The position numbers were made by a program, and so were the translations under genes. Shown in pieces: positions 53,053 to 61,356 of a stretch of DNA of 64,000 bases. Origin of the DNA: Ruminiclostridium papyrosolvens C7 (GTDB taxonomy: Bacteria; Bacillota; Clostridia; Acetivibrionales; DSM-1351); the NCBI RefSeq assembly GCF_000421965.1, contig NZ_ATAY01000093.1, positions 22,668-86,667 of the forward strand, written 5' to 3'. The notes under the pieces are model-generated. The model was not told the origin of the DNA, did not search any database, and saw nothing but the letters and a program-made list of their open reading frames with translations. Every line of letters begins with the position of its first letter. The first letter of the stretch is position 1.

Positions 53053-53268
53053 CTATTCATCTCCCAAACCCATGTTGTTAAAAATAACCATAATGATTTC
53101 ATAGGGACTCGGAGGTGCTTTTTTGATACTTAAAAGAATACCCAATATTAAAGAAATCCCAACAATTACAAAATAAACACCCATAACTTTACCCTTGGAT
53201 GGTGATGTTATCAATTCTTTTAGATTTAAAAGTACAAGTATTAATATACCTATAATTACTTTTAGCAA
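53053..53268 (-). CDS. Small two-helix membrane protein in ger operon (D-type subunit)
   Basis: A 71-residue protein with two predicted membrane helices (VIIGILILVLLNL and VMGVYFVIVGISLILGILL) joined by a short basic loop (SPSKGK), ending in an acidic tail. TTG 53268 follows AGGTGAG. It lies between gerC (11 bases) and gerB (one base), so it is translated with them. Small two-helix proteins (GerD-type or KD subunits) encoded next to germinant receptors are known to modulate germination in Bacillus. Size and position fit, but sequence homology could not be tested. Confidence 0.8.
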   Translation of the reverse strand: MLKVIIGILILVLLNLKELITSPSKGKVMGVYFVIVGISLILGILLSIKKAPPSPYEIIMVIFNNMGLGDE

Positions 53269-53279
53269 ATAATCTCACC

Positions 53280-54452
53280 TTACCTAATCTTTATTGTTTT
53301 ACTTAAAAGCCCGGTTCTGTTAATTTTTGCATCTACTTTTACTTTTACCTGTATAGAAGGAAAAATTTCCTCACTCCAAACACTTGTAACTTTTTGCCAG
53401 TATTTCGGATACTTATCAAACACGTGAATTCCAAAGCCAAATATGTCACTTTTATATTCATTCTGACATTTAGAAATTGCACTGTAACATTCTTTTGTGA
53501 TTTGCTTTTCAAGACATTTGCTAAGAGATTTACATATTTTATCCGGACTTTGTCCCGACTGACTTTGCTGTTCGCCAACATTGCCTTCCGCTTTGATTTT
53601 AACGTTGACTTCTATAGAATTATTACTTGAGGAATTAACTTCAATTTTAGAAGAACCCTTCATTAATTCAATTCCGATTATTTCTTTAGGATTATCAGGA
53701 CTTTCTATTTCTATAATTCCTGACTTAGCACGGCCTGTTATAAACATGTATCCGCGGGTTTCATACTTGTCAAGCCATCCTACCATCTTATCCTTCTGAA
53801 ATACAGCCAAACCTTCAGTAGAAGTTAGATTTTCTGATTTTTCTATAGTTCCAATAGATAGCTCACGGCCTTCTGTTGCTAATTCTCTTGCCATGTCCAG
53901 CAACCTTAATTCTTTTGTAAATCCTCGAGATTTAGAATTTTTTATGGTATCTCTAATATAACCGCCGGGAATTTTTGATAGCCCGTACTCCTGTTCTACA
54001 ATTTCCTTTGCAGTTGTTCCCTTTGCTACTACAATAAGTGATTTAAACTGAGTTTCATGGTCTCTTAAAATGAAATCTACATAATTTTTAATTCCGGATT
54101 TAGCAAGATCCTCACTAAAAACTATAACTTGTGAGGAACTGTAGAATATCTTTTTATTTATCTTGGCAAGCATGGTTCTTAACGCTGCAAAAATAGTACT
54201 TTCAGTATTGCTGACAACTACAAAGCTTTTTTCACCGCCACCTCCGCCACCGGAAACTCCTGCACCGGAGCTGCTGACATCTACAGGTTTGATAATCTGT
54301 GCTGTTACCATTATTTTACCATCCTCAGTCTGGTCAATTCCCATAGCTGTAAGAATAGACAATTCGCTTAGATCCCTGTTGTTCCAGCAACCTGTTGTTA
54401 AAGTCATAATCATACTGATACATAGCAATAACAAAATTACTTTTTTAATCAT
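53280..54452 (-). CDS. gerKC: Ger(x)C lipoprotein subunit of germinant receptor
   Basis: Outer-leaflet lipoprotein C subunit, 390 residues. The signal peptide ends in lipobox TTGC (LLLLCISMIMTLTTGCWNNRDLSELSI), and the WNNRDLSEL start of the mature protein is typical of Ger(x)C proteins. A poly-Gly stretch lies near residue 68. The C-terminal domain has KSDIFGFGIHVFDKYPKYWQKV and WSEEIFPSIQVKVKVDAKI, characteristic of the family. ATG 54452 overlaps the gerA stop by four bases (ATGA), showing coupled translation. Confidence 0.92.
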   Translation of the reverse strand: MIKKVILLLLCISMIMTLTTGCWNNRDLSELSILTAMGIDQTEDGKIMVTAQIIKPVDVSSSGAGVSGGGGGGEKSFVVVSNTESTIFAALRTMLAKINKKIFYSSSQVIVFSEDLAKSGIKNYVDFILRDHETQFKSLIVVAKGTTAKEIVEQEYGLSKIPGGYIRDTIKNSKSRGFTKELRLLDMARELATEGRELSIGTIEKSENLTSTEGLAVFQKDKMVGWLDKYETRGYMFITGRAKSGIIEIESPDNPKEIIGIELMKGSSKIEVNSSSNNSIEVNVKIKAEGNVGEQQSQSGQSPDKICKSLSKCLEKQITKECYSAISKCQNEYKSDIFGFGIHVFDKYPKYWQKVTSVWSEEIFPSIQVKVKVDAKINRTGLLSKTIKIR

Positions 54453-56023
54453 TTTTTACTCCCCCTTGGAGCAAAAGTTTTCCCAGTTGTACGTTTTCTA
54501 TTCTGGTCTTGAGTTAATGAACGGGGGCGGTTAAACATGGACCATATAGGTGCTACTACAAAGGAATCCTTCAGGCTTTCTCCTCGGAAAGGTGCAAATG
54601 GGGAGAGGATAGGCACAAAAAATGATTTCTTTCCGCACAGGTAAATAGTAAACATATAGGTAACAAAGCCTATTCCCAATAACCCAAGAACATTGGCTGC
54701 TATTAAAATAACAATCCTTAAAATTGCACCTACTTTCATAAGAGGAGGTACAATAAAACTGCAAATTCCTGCTAAAGCTGCAATAATAACCAATGGAGCA
54801 GAAGCGATACCTGCGCTTACGGCGGCGTCTCCAAGTACAATAGCTCCTACAATACTAACTGCCTGACCTATAGCCCTTGGCATCCGAAGACCTGCTTCAC
54901 GAAGAATTTCAAAAGTAATTACCATAATCAAAGCTTCTATAAAAGACGAAAAGGGGATTCCTTCTCTGGTCGCTGCCATTGTCAGCATAAGCTTAAAAGG
55001 TATTATGGTTTGGTGAAAGCTTGTAACCGCAACATATAGTCCCGGCAAGTATACTGATATAAAAAAAGACATTAATCTTAGTAGCCTCATAAAGCTCGCG
55101 AAATAGAATTCTCCGAAGTAGTCCTCCTGAGCTTGAAAGCTCTCAATCATCAGAAAAGGAACGGTCAATACCGTAGGAGTTCCGTCTGCCAGAATTGCAA
55201 CTCTTCCTTCCAGAAGTTTAGCTGCAACCTTATCAGGCTTTTCGCTGTTTCCGACCATAGGGAAAAAAGGCATTTTTCCGTCTTGAATAAACTGTTCCAT
55301 ATATCCGGTAGCAAGAATTGCATCTATATTTATACTATTAAGACGGTTTCTTACTTCTTCGACAACTTCAGGTGCTGCAATACCCTGAATATAACAAATT
55401 GCAATATCAGTATTTGTTTGCTTGCCTAACACAAGGCTTTCAACTTTAAATTTAGTATTTTTGATTCTTCTCCTAAGCAAAATTAGATTTGTCTTAAGAC
55501 TCTCTGTAAAGCCTTCCCTTGAACCTTTAATACTTATTTCGGTATCTGGTTCTCCGACAGCCCTTTTTTCAGGAGATTTTAATCCTATTTTAAAGGCCTT
55601 GTCCTCGCCGTCTATGAACAAAACAACATCCCCCGTGAGAATACCGTCCAAACAGGATTTAAAGGAATAGAGCTCTTTAAGATCACTCACACTTAATATA
55701 CTCTCACTTAAAAGTGTAAAAATTGATGAATAGCTTTTCTCACCTGAATAATTTATAATAGGTTCAATAATATTCTCAGCAAGGATTGCCTTGTCAAAAA
55801 AACCTTCTATAGAAGCAATGATAATTCTTGTATTTTTTTTTCCTAAAAGCACTTCACGCAGAATAAAGTCACTACACAGGGAAAATTCCTGATTCAGCAG
55901 TCCTTTGACTTTGTCGATAGATTTAGGAATTTGAGTACTGCTGTTATTTTGACTATCTTCAGGTACTTCGGTACCCGTACGTTTTGGTTTTTTAGGCTCT
56001 CTGGATTTAAAAAAACTAAACAT
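54449..56023 (-). CDS. gerKA: GerA/GerKA-family germinant receptor subunit
   Basis: A subunit of the first germinant receptor, about 524 residues. The N-terminal cytoplasmic domain (from FSFFKSREPKKP) contains FSLCSDFILREVLLG and VLFIDGEDKAF. The membrane part has FMRLLRLMSFFISVYLPGLYVAV, REAGLRMPRAIGQAVSIVGAIVLGDAAVSAG and FGIGFVTYMF-like segments. PFRGESLKDSFVVAPIWSMFNRPRS ends the protein, as in other GerA proteins. Start choice: ATG 56023 behind GGGTGA; ATG 56041 or 56059 are possible longer starts. It leads the minus-strand ger operon. Confidence 0.92.
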   Translation of the reverse strand: MFSFFKSREPKKPKRTGTEVPEDSQNNSSTQIPKSIDKVKGLLNQEFSLCSDFILREVLLGKKNTRIIIASIEGFFDKAILAENIIEPIINYSGEKSYSSIFTLLSESILSVSDLKELYSFKSCLDGILTGDVVLFIDGEDKAFKIGLKSPEKRAVGEPDTEISIKGSREGFTESLKTNLILLRRRIKNTKFKVESLVLGKQTNTDIAICYIQGIAAPEVVEEVRNRLNSINIDAILATGYMEQFIQDGKMPFFPMVGNSEKPDKVAAKLLEGRVAILADGTPTVLTVPFLMIESFQAQEDYFGEFYFASFMRLLRLMSFFISVYLPGLYVAVTSFHQTIIPFKLMLTMAATREGIPFSSFIEALIMVITFEILREAGLRMPRAIGQAVSIVGAIVLGDAAVSAGIASAPLVIIAALAGICSFIVPPLMKVGAILRIVILIAANVLGLLGIGFVTYMFTIYLCGKKSFFVPILSPFAPFRGESLKDSFVVAPIWSMFNRPRSLTQDQNRKRTTGKTFAPRGSKK

Positions 56024-56140
56024 TATATCACCCAAAGTCATTGTCCCCAAATAAAACATTGTTATTCTACATGTATAAATACTGCTAATTTGGAAAATAA
56101 TCCATATTAGGTTAATTTATTTAATAAGGAGTTCGCATAT

Positions 56141-56932
56141 ATGACCGAAAAAGACAAACAAAAGTCTGCAGATATTTGGATGTTCAAGGTATTAACTATA
56201 ACATTGGTATTGACAAGTACTTTACTTGCTTTTTTCTGTATCAGGGTAAACAATGTAGTAAACCAGTACAAAGAAAAATATAATAATGAATGTGTTCAAT
56301 CCATGCTTATTATGAAATCAAATCAATCATTAACAACAAACACAAATAATTATAAATCTCAAAGTGATGAACTCAGTAAGCTTAACAACGACCTTAAGAA
56401 ACAAAATGAAGAGATAAAAAGACAGCTTGAGGACCTGAAAAAACAAAATAAGCAATTGGAAGCTACAAAAAGAGAATTAGCCGATGATAACCTTCAGCTT
56501 CAGAAATCACTTAAAAAGGCAGCAGCGGTAGGTGTAAAACCTCAATCATACAAGATATACAGTGGTGACAATCTCGAAAATAACAGTAAAAGAAAGTATC
56601 TTGGAAAATTTCTTGGCACGGCATACACTCCATGTGCTGAGGAATGCGGTAATAACAAGGGCATAACCAGCTCCGGTCAGCCAATAGTACCCGGTGTATC
56701 AATAGCAATAGATAACACACATTGGCCGTATGGAACAATTTTCTATATTAAGGGGTTGGGATATACAATCGCTATGGACACGGGGAGTGCAATAAAAGGT
56801 AAAAACAGATTTGATTTTGCGGTATTAGATAAAAAGTTTGCATATGAGCTTGGACAACAATATTATGACGTGTACCTAGTAAAAATAGGAAACGGTAAGA
56901 TTAGTGAATCTATTATAACCAAACCGGCTTAA
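56141..56932 (+). CDS. Membrane-anchored coiled-coil protein with 3D domain
   Basis: A 263-residue protein. One N-terminal membrane helix (about 15-37) comes first, then a Lys/Glu/Gln-rich coiled coil (about 65-125). The C-terminal 3D domain (about 155-250) carries three conserved Asp: VSIAIDNTHWPYGT, YTIAMDTGSA and RFDFAVL, as in YocH/RpfB-type wall lytic enzymes. GGCATACACTCC-type coding (TAYTPCAEECGNNKGITSSG) marks the domain start. It could be a peptidoglycan lytic enzyme acting outside the membrane. It stands divergent from gerKA and upstream of the c-di-AMP riboswitch. Confidence 0.85.
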   Translation: MTEKDKQKSADIWMFKVLTITLVLTSTLLAFFCIRVNNVVNQYKEKYNNECVQSMLIMKSNQSLTTNTNNYKSQSDELSKLNNDLKKQNEEIKRQLEDLKKQNKQLEATKRELADDNLQLQKSLKKAAAVGVKPQSYKIYSGDNLENNSKRKYLGKFLGTAYTPCAEECGNNKGITSSGQPIVPGVSIAIDNTHWPYGTIFYIKGLGYTIAMDTGSAIKGKNRFDFAVLDKKFAYELGQQYYDVYLVKIGNGKISESIITKPA

Positions 56933-56963
56933 ATGATAGAATGTTAATAAAAATCAGGAAATA

Positions 56964-56992
56964 TTGACTTATTTATATAATTGGTATATACT
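56964..56992 (+). promoter_or_regulatory. Promoter of the riboswitch-dapB transcript
   Basis: TTGACT (56964-56969), 17 bases and TATACT (56987-56992), with transcription expected near 57000, just before the riboswitch. Confidence 0.65.
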
Positions 56993-57021
56993 AACAGTAG
57001 ATTTAAGTCTAAAAATTAATA

Positions 57022-57156
57022 ATTTATCGCTGAATTATAGCAGTTTGATTGCTATAAGCGGGGGAACCATTTGATGGGGTGAATCCTGGGTTACCAGGTA
57101 GGGTTAGTCTCTTACAACCCGAATCCGGCAGCTAACTTCGTAAGCGTTGGGGAGAA
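57022..57156 (+). ncRNA. ydaO/yuaA c-di-AMP riboswitch
   Basis: The conserved ydaO core is recognisable: ATCGCTGAAT, AAGCGGGGGAACC, GGGGTGAATCC, TACCAGGTAGGGTTAG, CCCGAATCCGGCAGCTAAC and TTCGTAAGCGTTGGGGAG. GCGTTGGG (57144-57151), the 3' part of the closing stem, can also pair with CCCAATGC (57187-57194), the left arm of the downstream terminator. Ligand binding should therefore free the terminator and switch the gene off. Class recognised from memory of the consensus; alternative pairing read in the sequence. Confidence 0.92.
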
Positions 57157-57190
57157 AGTGAATTTTTACATTTTGTAATTATCTAACCCA

Positions 57191-57219
57191 ATGCTACAGT
57201 TTATCTGTAGCATTTTTTA
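57191..57219 (+). terminator. Riboswitch expression-platform terminator
   Basis: ATGCTACAG (57191-57199) pairs with CTGTAGCAT (57205-57213), followed by a T-run. Confidence 0.88.
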
Positions 57220-57300
57220 AGTTTATCCTTATTCATTTTCTTCAAATTTAATTATTCAATTTTAAATCTTACATTATAATTTGAAAGGGAGGGAACTTAT

Positions 57301-58161
57301 TTGATGAAAGTTTGTATATCGGGCTTGGGCCGCACTGGAATGGAAATTGCAAGGACAATACTATTACAAAATGAAATTCAGCTTGTTTCTGCTATATGCA
57401 GTCCGAGCAGTAAATCTTTAAATAAGGATTTGGGAGAAATTCTTGGAATGAATAAAACAGGAATTACGGTTACCGGGTCTGATAAACTGGAGGAAGTAAT
57501 ATTCAGAAATAAACCGGACGTTGTTATTGATTTTTCAAATCCAAAATCAGCATTGAAAAATGCTTTAATTTTCTCAAAATACAGGATAAACATTGTAGTG
57601 GGAACCACTGGGTTCTCAGATTATCAGCTTAAAAAGCTCTACGTAATTTGCAGAAAGTTTAAAAACGGCATTGTTTATGCACCAAACATAACTATGGGTG
57701 TAAATGTTCTGATGCTGCTGTCAAATCTTACGGCAAGCTTGCTAAGTAATTACGATTTTCAAATCACAGAGTTGCATCATAAAAACAAATTGGATTCACC
57801 ATCCGGAACAGCAAAAAAAATAGCCGGCGAAATACAGAGTGGTCTTTTAAACAAAGGAGTTGTAGTTTCGCATAAGGACATACCTATAAATTCAGTAAGG
57901 GCCGGAGGTGTAATAGGTAAGCATGAAGTAATGATTGTAGGTCAGGAAGACAAAATAGAAATCAGTCATGAGTCTTTTTCAAGAAAAGCCTTTGCACAGG
58001 GAGCGGTAAGTGCAGCAAAATTTATTCATAAAAAATCCGGGTACTACGAAATGAAGGATGTCCTTGATTTGGAAAAAGTATTAAAAACTTATATTGAAAA
58101 TAATAACAGGTGGTCGTCAAAGCGCCACAATAAGTATAATGCAAAACCGGCTTCAAATTAA
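57301..58161 (+). CDS. dapB: 4-hydroxy-tetrahydrodipicolinate reductase homologue
   Basis: DapB reduces the dihydrodipicolinate precursor with NAD(P)H in the lysine/meso-DAP pathway. The dinucleotide loop is GLGRTGMEIARTI, unlike the usual GxxGRMG. DVVIDFSNP, VVGTTGFS and APNITMGVNVL follow. The catalytic motif ELHHKNKLDSPSGTA (with Lys and His) is intact. The 286-residue length slightly exceeds the family norm because of a basic C-terminal tail (SSKRHNKYN). TTG 57301 or ATG 57304 is the start, behind AAGGGAGGGA. It is controlled by the c-di-AMP riboswitch. Its position among germination genes suggests a spore-related role, but that is inference. Confidence 0.88.
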   Translation: MMKVCISGLGRTGMEIARTILLQNEIQLVSAICSPSSKSLNKDLGEILGMNKTGITVTGSDKLEEVIFRNKPDVVIDFSNPKSALKNALIFSKYRINIVVGTTGFSDYQLKKLYVICRKFKNGIVYAPNITMGVNVLMLLSNLTASLLSNYDFQITELHHKNKLDSPSGTAKKIAGEIQSGLLNKGVVVSHKDIPINSVRAGGVIGKHEVMIVGQEDKIEISHESFSRKAFAQGAVSAAKFIHKKSGYYEMKDVLDLEKVLKTYIENNNRWSSKRHNKYNAKPASN

Positions 58162-58200
58162 AAAACAAGAACCCTGCTACTGCTGGGTTCTTGTTTTTTT
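58161..58200. terminator. Terminator of dapB, overlapping the coding end of the convergent gene
   Basis: AAAAACAAGAACCC (58161-58174) pairs with GGGTTCTTGTTTTT (58185-58198), followed by a T-run. The right part encodes the last residues (KKTRTQQ) of the convergent DacF-like gene on the minus strand. Confidence 0.85.
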
Positions 58201-59397
58201 AGCTCTTAACATAAATTTTATAAGATTTTTTATTATCAGAATGATTTCAATAATTCCAAGAATACCTACAATTGTAACTAAATCCCTGTTTTCGGTAACA
58301 ATCTCTTTGATTTTCGTTCTGTAATCCTCAGGGGCTGAAACAGTCTTATCTGAGTATAAATTAACTTCTATTACAGTATTATCATTTAGTGTGTATTTTA
58401 AAACACCCGCAATAGTTTCGGTATTAACCGGGAGTTTCAACTTCTCATTCGGTATAAAGCTTATATTTTTAATAAAACTGTCTCCTACCGGATAGGTGTA
58501 ATAAACATCAATTTTACTTGACAGATCAAGCTTAACATTATCTACTTCTATACTTCTTTGAGAGATATTTTTGGGAACTAGCACTCCCGTATAAAACTTG
58601 GAAAACCCGTAATCAAAAAGTTTTGCAGTCTCGGAAAAAGCACTTTCCTTACTGGTGTTGAATACCACAGCAATAAGCCGTTTATCATTTTGGGAAGCAG
58701 TAGTAACAGCGGAAAAGCTCTGAGGGTTTGTATTTGTACCTAATTTTCCGCCATCAACACCTTTATAACTCCAGAAAAGGGTATTTTGGTTTGTTAAAAT
58801 AGAAGAATTATTTCCATTGAGCCAGCCAAAACCTCTAGCTCCAAATATCACATTAAAAGTATTATTTGATATTGCTGCCTTTATAAGTAAGGCAATGTCA
58901 TTGGCAGAGGTATATTGTGCCTTCTCATAAAGGCCCGTTGGATTTACAAAATATGTATCTTTCAAAGACAGCTCTTTAGCTTCCGTATTCATATATCTGA
59001 CAAATTTTTTGATATCACCGTCACCTACATATTCGGCAAGTGCTACAGCTGCATCATTTCCCTGTGAAAGCATTACGGCATAAAGTAAATCCTCAACAGT
59101 ATACTGATTTCCTACCACAAGATTAAGCCCATTAAAGCTGGCGGCATTTTTGCTGATTGTAACCTTTGCATTTAAATCTGTTTTCTCGATGGTAACAAGA
59201 GCAGTCATAAGTTTACACATAACCGAAGGCGATAAATGCTTATAAGCATTTTTTTCGAAAAGAACTTGTCCCCTTACGGTATCCATTAGGACTACAGAGC
59301 TGGAAGTAAGACTTTCAGCCGGTGTCCATGCAAAAACCGGGATACTGTTTAAAATAAAAATTAATGCCACTATAACTGAAATTATTTTTTTGCTCAT
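58177..59397 (-). CDS. DacF/PBP5-like protein with all penicillin-binding motifs lost
   Basis: Secreted protein of about 406 residues with the D-Ala-D-Ala carboxypeptidase fold: signal peptide (MSKKIISVIVALIFILNSIPVFA), S11-type domain, PBP5-like C-terminal domain, and a membrane helix near the end (LVTIVGILGIIEIILIIKNLIKFML) plus basic tail. Alignment with the intact DacF at 11861 is unambiguous, but the active site is gone. The STTK position reads VMCK (the Ser is Val), SGN reads QGN and KTG reads KLG. The scaffold is otherwise well kept without stops, so it looks like a maintained pseudo-enzyme. ATG 59397 is preferred behind CAGGTG; GTG 59406 overlaps that site. Confidence 0.88.
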   Translation of the reverse strand: MSKKIISVIVALIFILNSIPVFAWTPAESLTSSSVVLMDTVRGQVLFEKNAYKHLSPSVMCKLMTALVTIEKTDLNAKVTISKNAASFNGLNLVVGNQYTVEDLLYAVMLSQGNDAAVALAEYVGDGDIKKFVRYMNTEAKELSLKDTYFVNPTGLYEKAQYTSANDIALLIKAAISNNTFNVIFGARGFGWLNGNNSSILTNQNTLFWSYKGVDGGKLGTNTNPQSFSAVTTASQNDKRLIAVVFNTSKESAFSETAKLFDYGFSKFYTGVLVPKNISQRSIEVDNVKLDLSSKIDVYYTYPVGDSFIKNISFIPNEKLKLPVNTETIAGVLKYTLNDNTVIEVNLYSDKTVSAPEDYRTKIKEIVTENRDLVTIVGILGIIEIILIIKNLIKFMLRAKKTRTQQ

Positions 59398-59621
59398 TAA
59401 CTTCACCTGCCGAAAGTAATTATTTCATTTCTTAATATAATGATAGAACATAGGGACTCAATTAACAAGGCAAAAATCAATAAACTAAGGTTAAAAATAG
59501 GTTACAAAATTTTCAAGAATTAATAAAGTTATTCAACAAATGAAAACAATGCATATAAGTAAACTTAAAATAAAATAATACATTTAAACCTAAGCATAAT
59601 TTATATAAAAGGAGCTTAAAA

Positions 59622-60113
59622 TTGGGAATTGCAAAGAGATTAAGCAAATACATTATATATGACAAAAAAAGTATAAAACATGACTTTGAGTTGAAGGAAA
59701 CAAAGTCGGTTAATTGTAACAGGGCGAAAAACGCTGCTTCTATGGATACATTTGATAGCGAAGACTTCAAGGATTACTTTGATGAATGTCCGGTTAATGA
59801 TGAATATCTTGAAGAGTCGGTATCAGACGAAATAGATTATAATAAACGCATGATGAAAAAAATATATAATATACCTGAAAACAGCGATATTGTATACAGG
59901 GAGTTCAATATAACCGTGCAAGATGAGAATTATCAGGCTTTTATAGTATTTATTGACGGAATGACGGACAGTAGTATTATAAGCAATAATATCCTTCAGC
60001 CTTTAATGATTTTATCAAACCTTGATATTAAACAAGAGGTAAAGGATGTAGGAGAATTTATATTCAACAGACTTATACCTTTTAATCAGTTAAAAAAGGT
60101 ACAAGGATTTTAA
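59622..60113 (+). CDS. gerKA: Second GerA-type subunit, N-terminal part (frame broken)
   Basis: The N-terminal 163 codons of a second GerA protein, including VYREFNITVQDENYQAFIVFIDGMTDSSIISNNILQPLM and the end NRLIPFNQLKK. TTG 59622 follows AAAGGAGC. After LKK the frame reads VQGF and stops, while the family continues in the +1 frame. With five instead of six A at 60092-60097 the text becomes FNQLKRYKDFKDVVSNINFGG, joining both halves. This may be a read error, slippage-prone phase variation, or a pseudogene. It leads the plus-strand ger operon. Confidence 0.85.
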   Translation: MGIAKRLSKYIIYDKKSIKHDFELKETKSVNCNRAKNAASMDTFDSEDFKDYFDECPVNDEYLEESVSDEIDYNKRMMKKIYNIPENSDIVYREFNITVQDENYQAFIVFIDGMTDSSIISNNILQPLMILSNLDIKQEVKDVGEFIFNRLIPFNQLKKVQGF

Positions 60114-61356
60114 AGATGTTGTAAGCAATATAAATTTTGGCGGTTGTGCTGTATTTGTGGATGGATTGGAATATGCATACACAGCGGATACTAAAAAGTG
60201 GGAACACAGGAATGTGGGTGAGCCTAATTCCGAAACTGTTATAAGAGGGCCACAGGAGGCTTTTAATGAACAAATAAGAGCAAATACAGCCCTTTTAAGA
60301 AAAATATTAAAGGACAAAGACTTGACTATCAAGGGACTTACTATTGGTACGAGAAGTAATACTCCCTGTGCTGTCATGTATATCCGTGATATTGCAAATG
60401 AATCCCTTGTGCGTGAAGTATTAAAGCGAGTGAAAAGTATCAAGGTTGATTATATATTTGATTCCGGTGAGTTGGAGCAACTATTAGAAGACAGCACTTT
60501 TCTGACAGCACCACAGATATTTGCAACGGAAAGACCTGACACTGTTGCGAGAATGCTGGCCCAAGGTAACATAGCCGTTATATTGGACGGAAGTCCATAT
60601 GTACTTGTGATGCCTGCAACAATAACGGAATACCTTAGTACCCCTGAAGATATAAACATAAGATTTCCATATGTAAATTTTATACGTATGATAAGAATAA
60701 TTGGTGTTATCATAGCACTTCTATTACCTGGACTGTATATAGCTGTAACAAATTATCATCAGGAAATGATTCCGACTAATCTTTTATTTGCAATTGAGGC
60801 TTCAAGGGAAATCGTTCCATTTCCAACCGTTATTGAAATAATAATAATGGAATTTTCGTTTGAGCTCATAAGAGAAGCAGGCATCAGAGTACCGGGAGCT
60901 ATCGGCTCTACAATAGGCATTGTGGGAGGTCTGATTTTAGGACAGGCAGCGGTTTCAGCCAATCTTGTAAGCCCGATACTAATAATAGTAGTAGCTATTA
61001 CGGCACTTGGTTCCTTTTCAATACCAAGTTTCTCTATGTCCTTTTCCATAAGAATAATTAGATTTGCTTATATTATATTAGGGTCTATAGCTGGATTTTT
61101 TGGAATAGCATTAGGTCTGCTATTGAATTCTCTGCTGCTTGCATCGTCAAAATCTTTTGGAGTACCTTTTCTCACACCGTTCGGGCCTATTACAAATGGA
61201 AAATATTCAGACAAGATAATGAGAAAGCCTATGTGGAAACAGGAAAAAAGGCCGGACTATCTGAATACAAAGGATATTATAAAGCAGCCTGAAGTAAGCA
61301 GAGGTTGGACTCGCAGTGATGAAGGTGAAGCTGGAGGTGAGGATAATGAGGAATAA
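60094..61356 (+). CDS. gerKA: Second GerA-type subunit, main part (frame broken)
   Basis: The remainder of GerA-2, open from 60094 (the first possible start codon is GTG 60157, without a ribosome site). Motifs: FGGCAVFVDGLEYAY, SETVIRGPQEAFNEQIRANTALLRK and EYIFDSGELEQLLEDS-like segments lie in the cytoplasmic part. The membrane part has FIRMIRIIGVIIALLLPGLYIAV and REAGIRVPGAIGSTIGIVGGLILGQAAVSAN, then a C-terminal tail. The acidic end (DEGEAGGEDNEE) overlaps the gerB-2 start by 11 bases. Joined, both frames give about 577 residues. Confidence 0.88.
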   Translation, partial: KRYKDFKDVVSNINFGGCAVFVDGLEYAYTADTKKWEHRNVGEPNSETVIRGPQEAFNEQIRANTALLRKILKDKDLTIKGLTIGTRSNTPCAVMYIRDIANESLVREVLKRVKSIKVDYIFDSGELEQLLEDSTFLTAPQIFATERPDTVARMLAQGNIAVILDGSPYVLVMPATITEYLSTPEDINIRFPYVNFIRMIRIIGVIIALLLPGLYIAVTNYHQEMIPTNLLFAIEASREIVPFPTVIEIIIMEFSFELIREAGIRVPGAIGSTIGIVGGLILGQAAVSANLVSPILIIVVAITALGSFSIPSFSMSFSIRIIRFAYIILGSIAGFFGIALGLLLNSLLLASSKSFGVPFLTPFGPITNGKYSDKIMRKPMWKQEKRPDYLNTKDIIKQPEVSRGWTRSDEGEAGGEDNEE

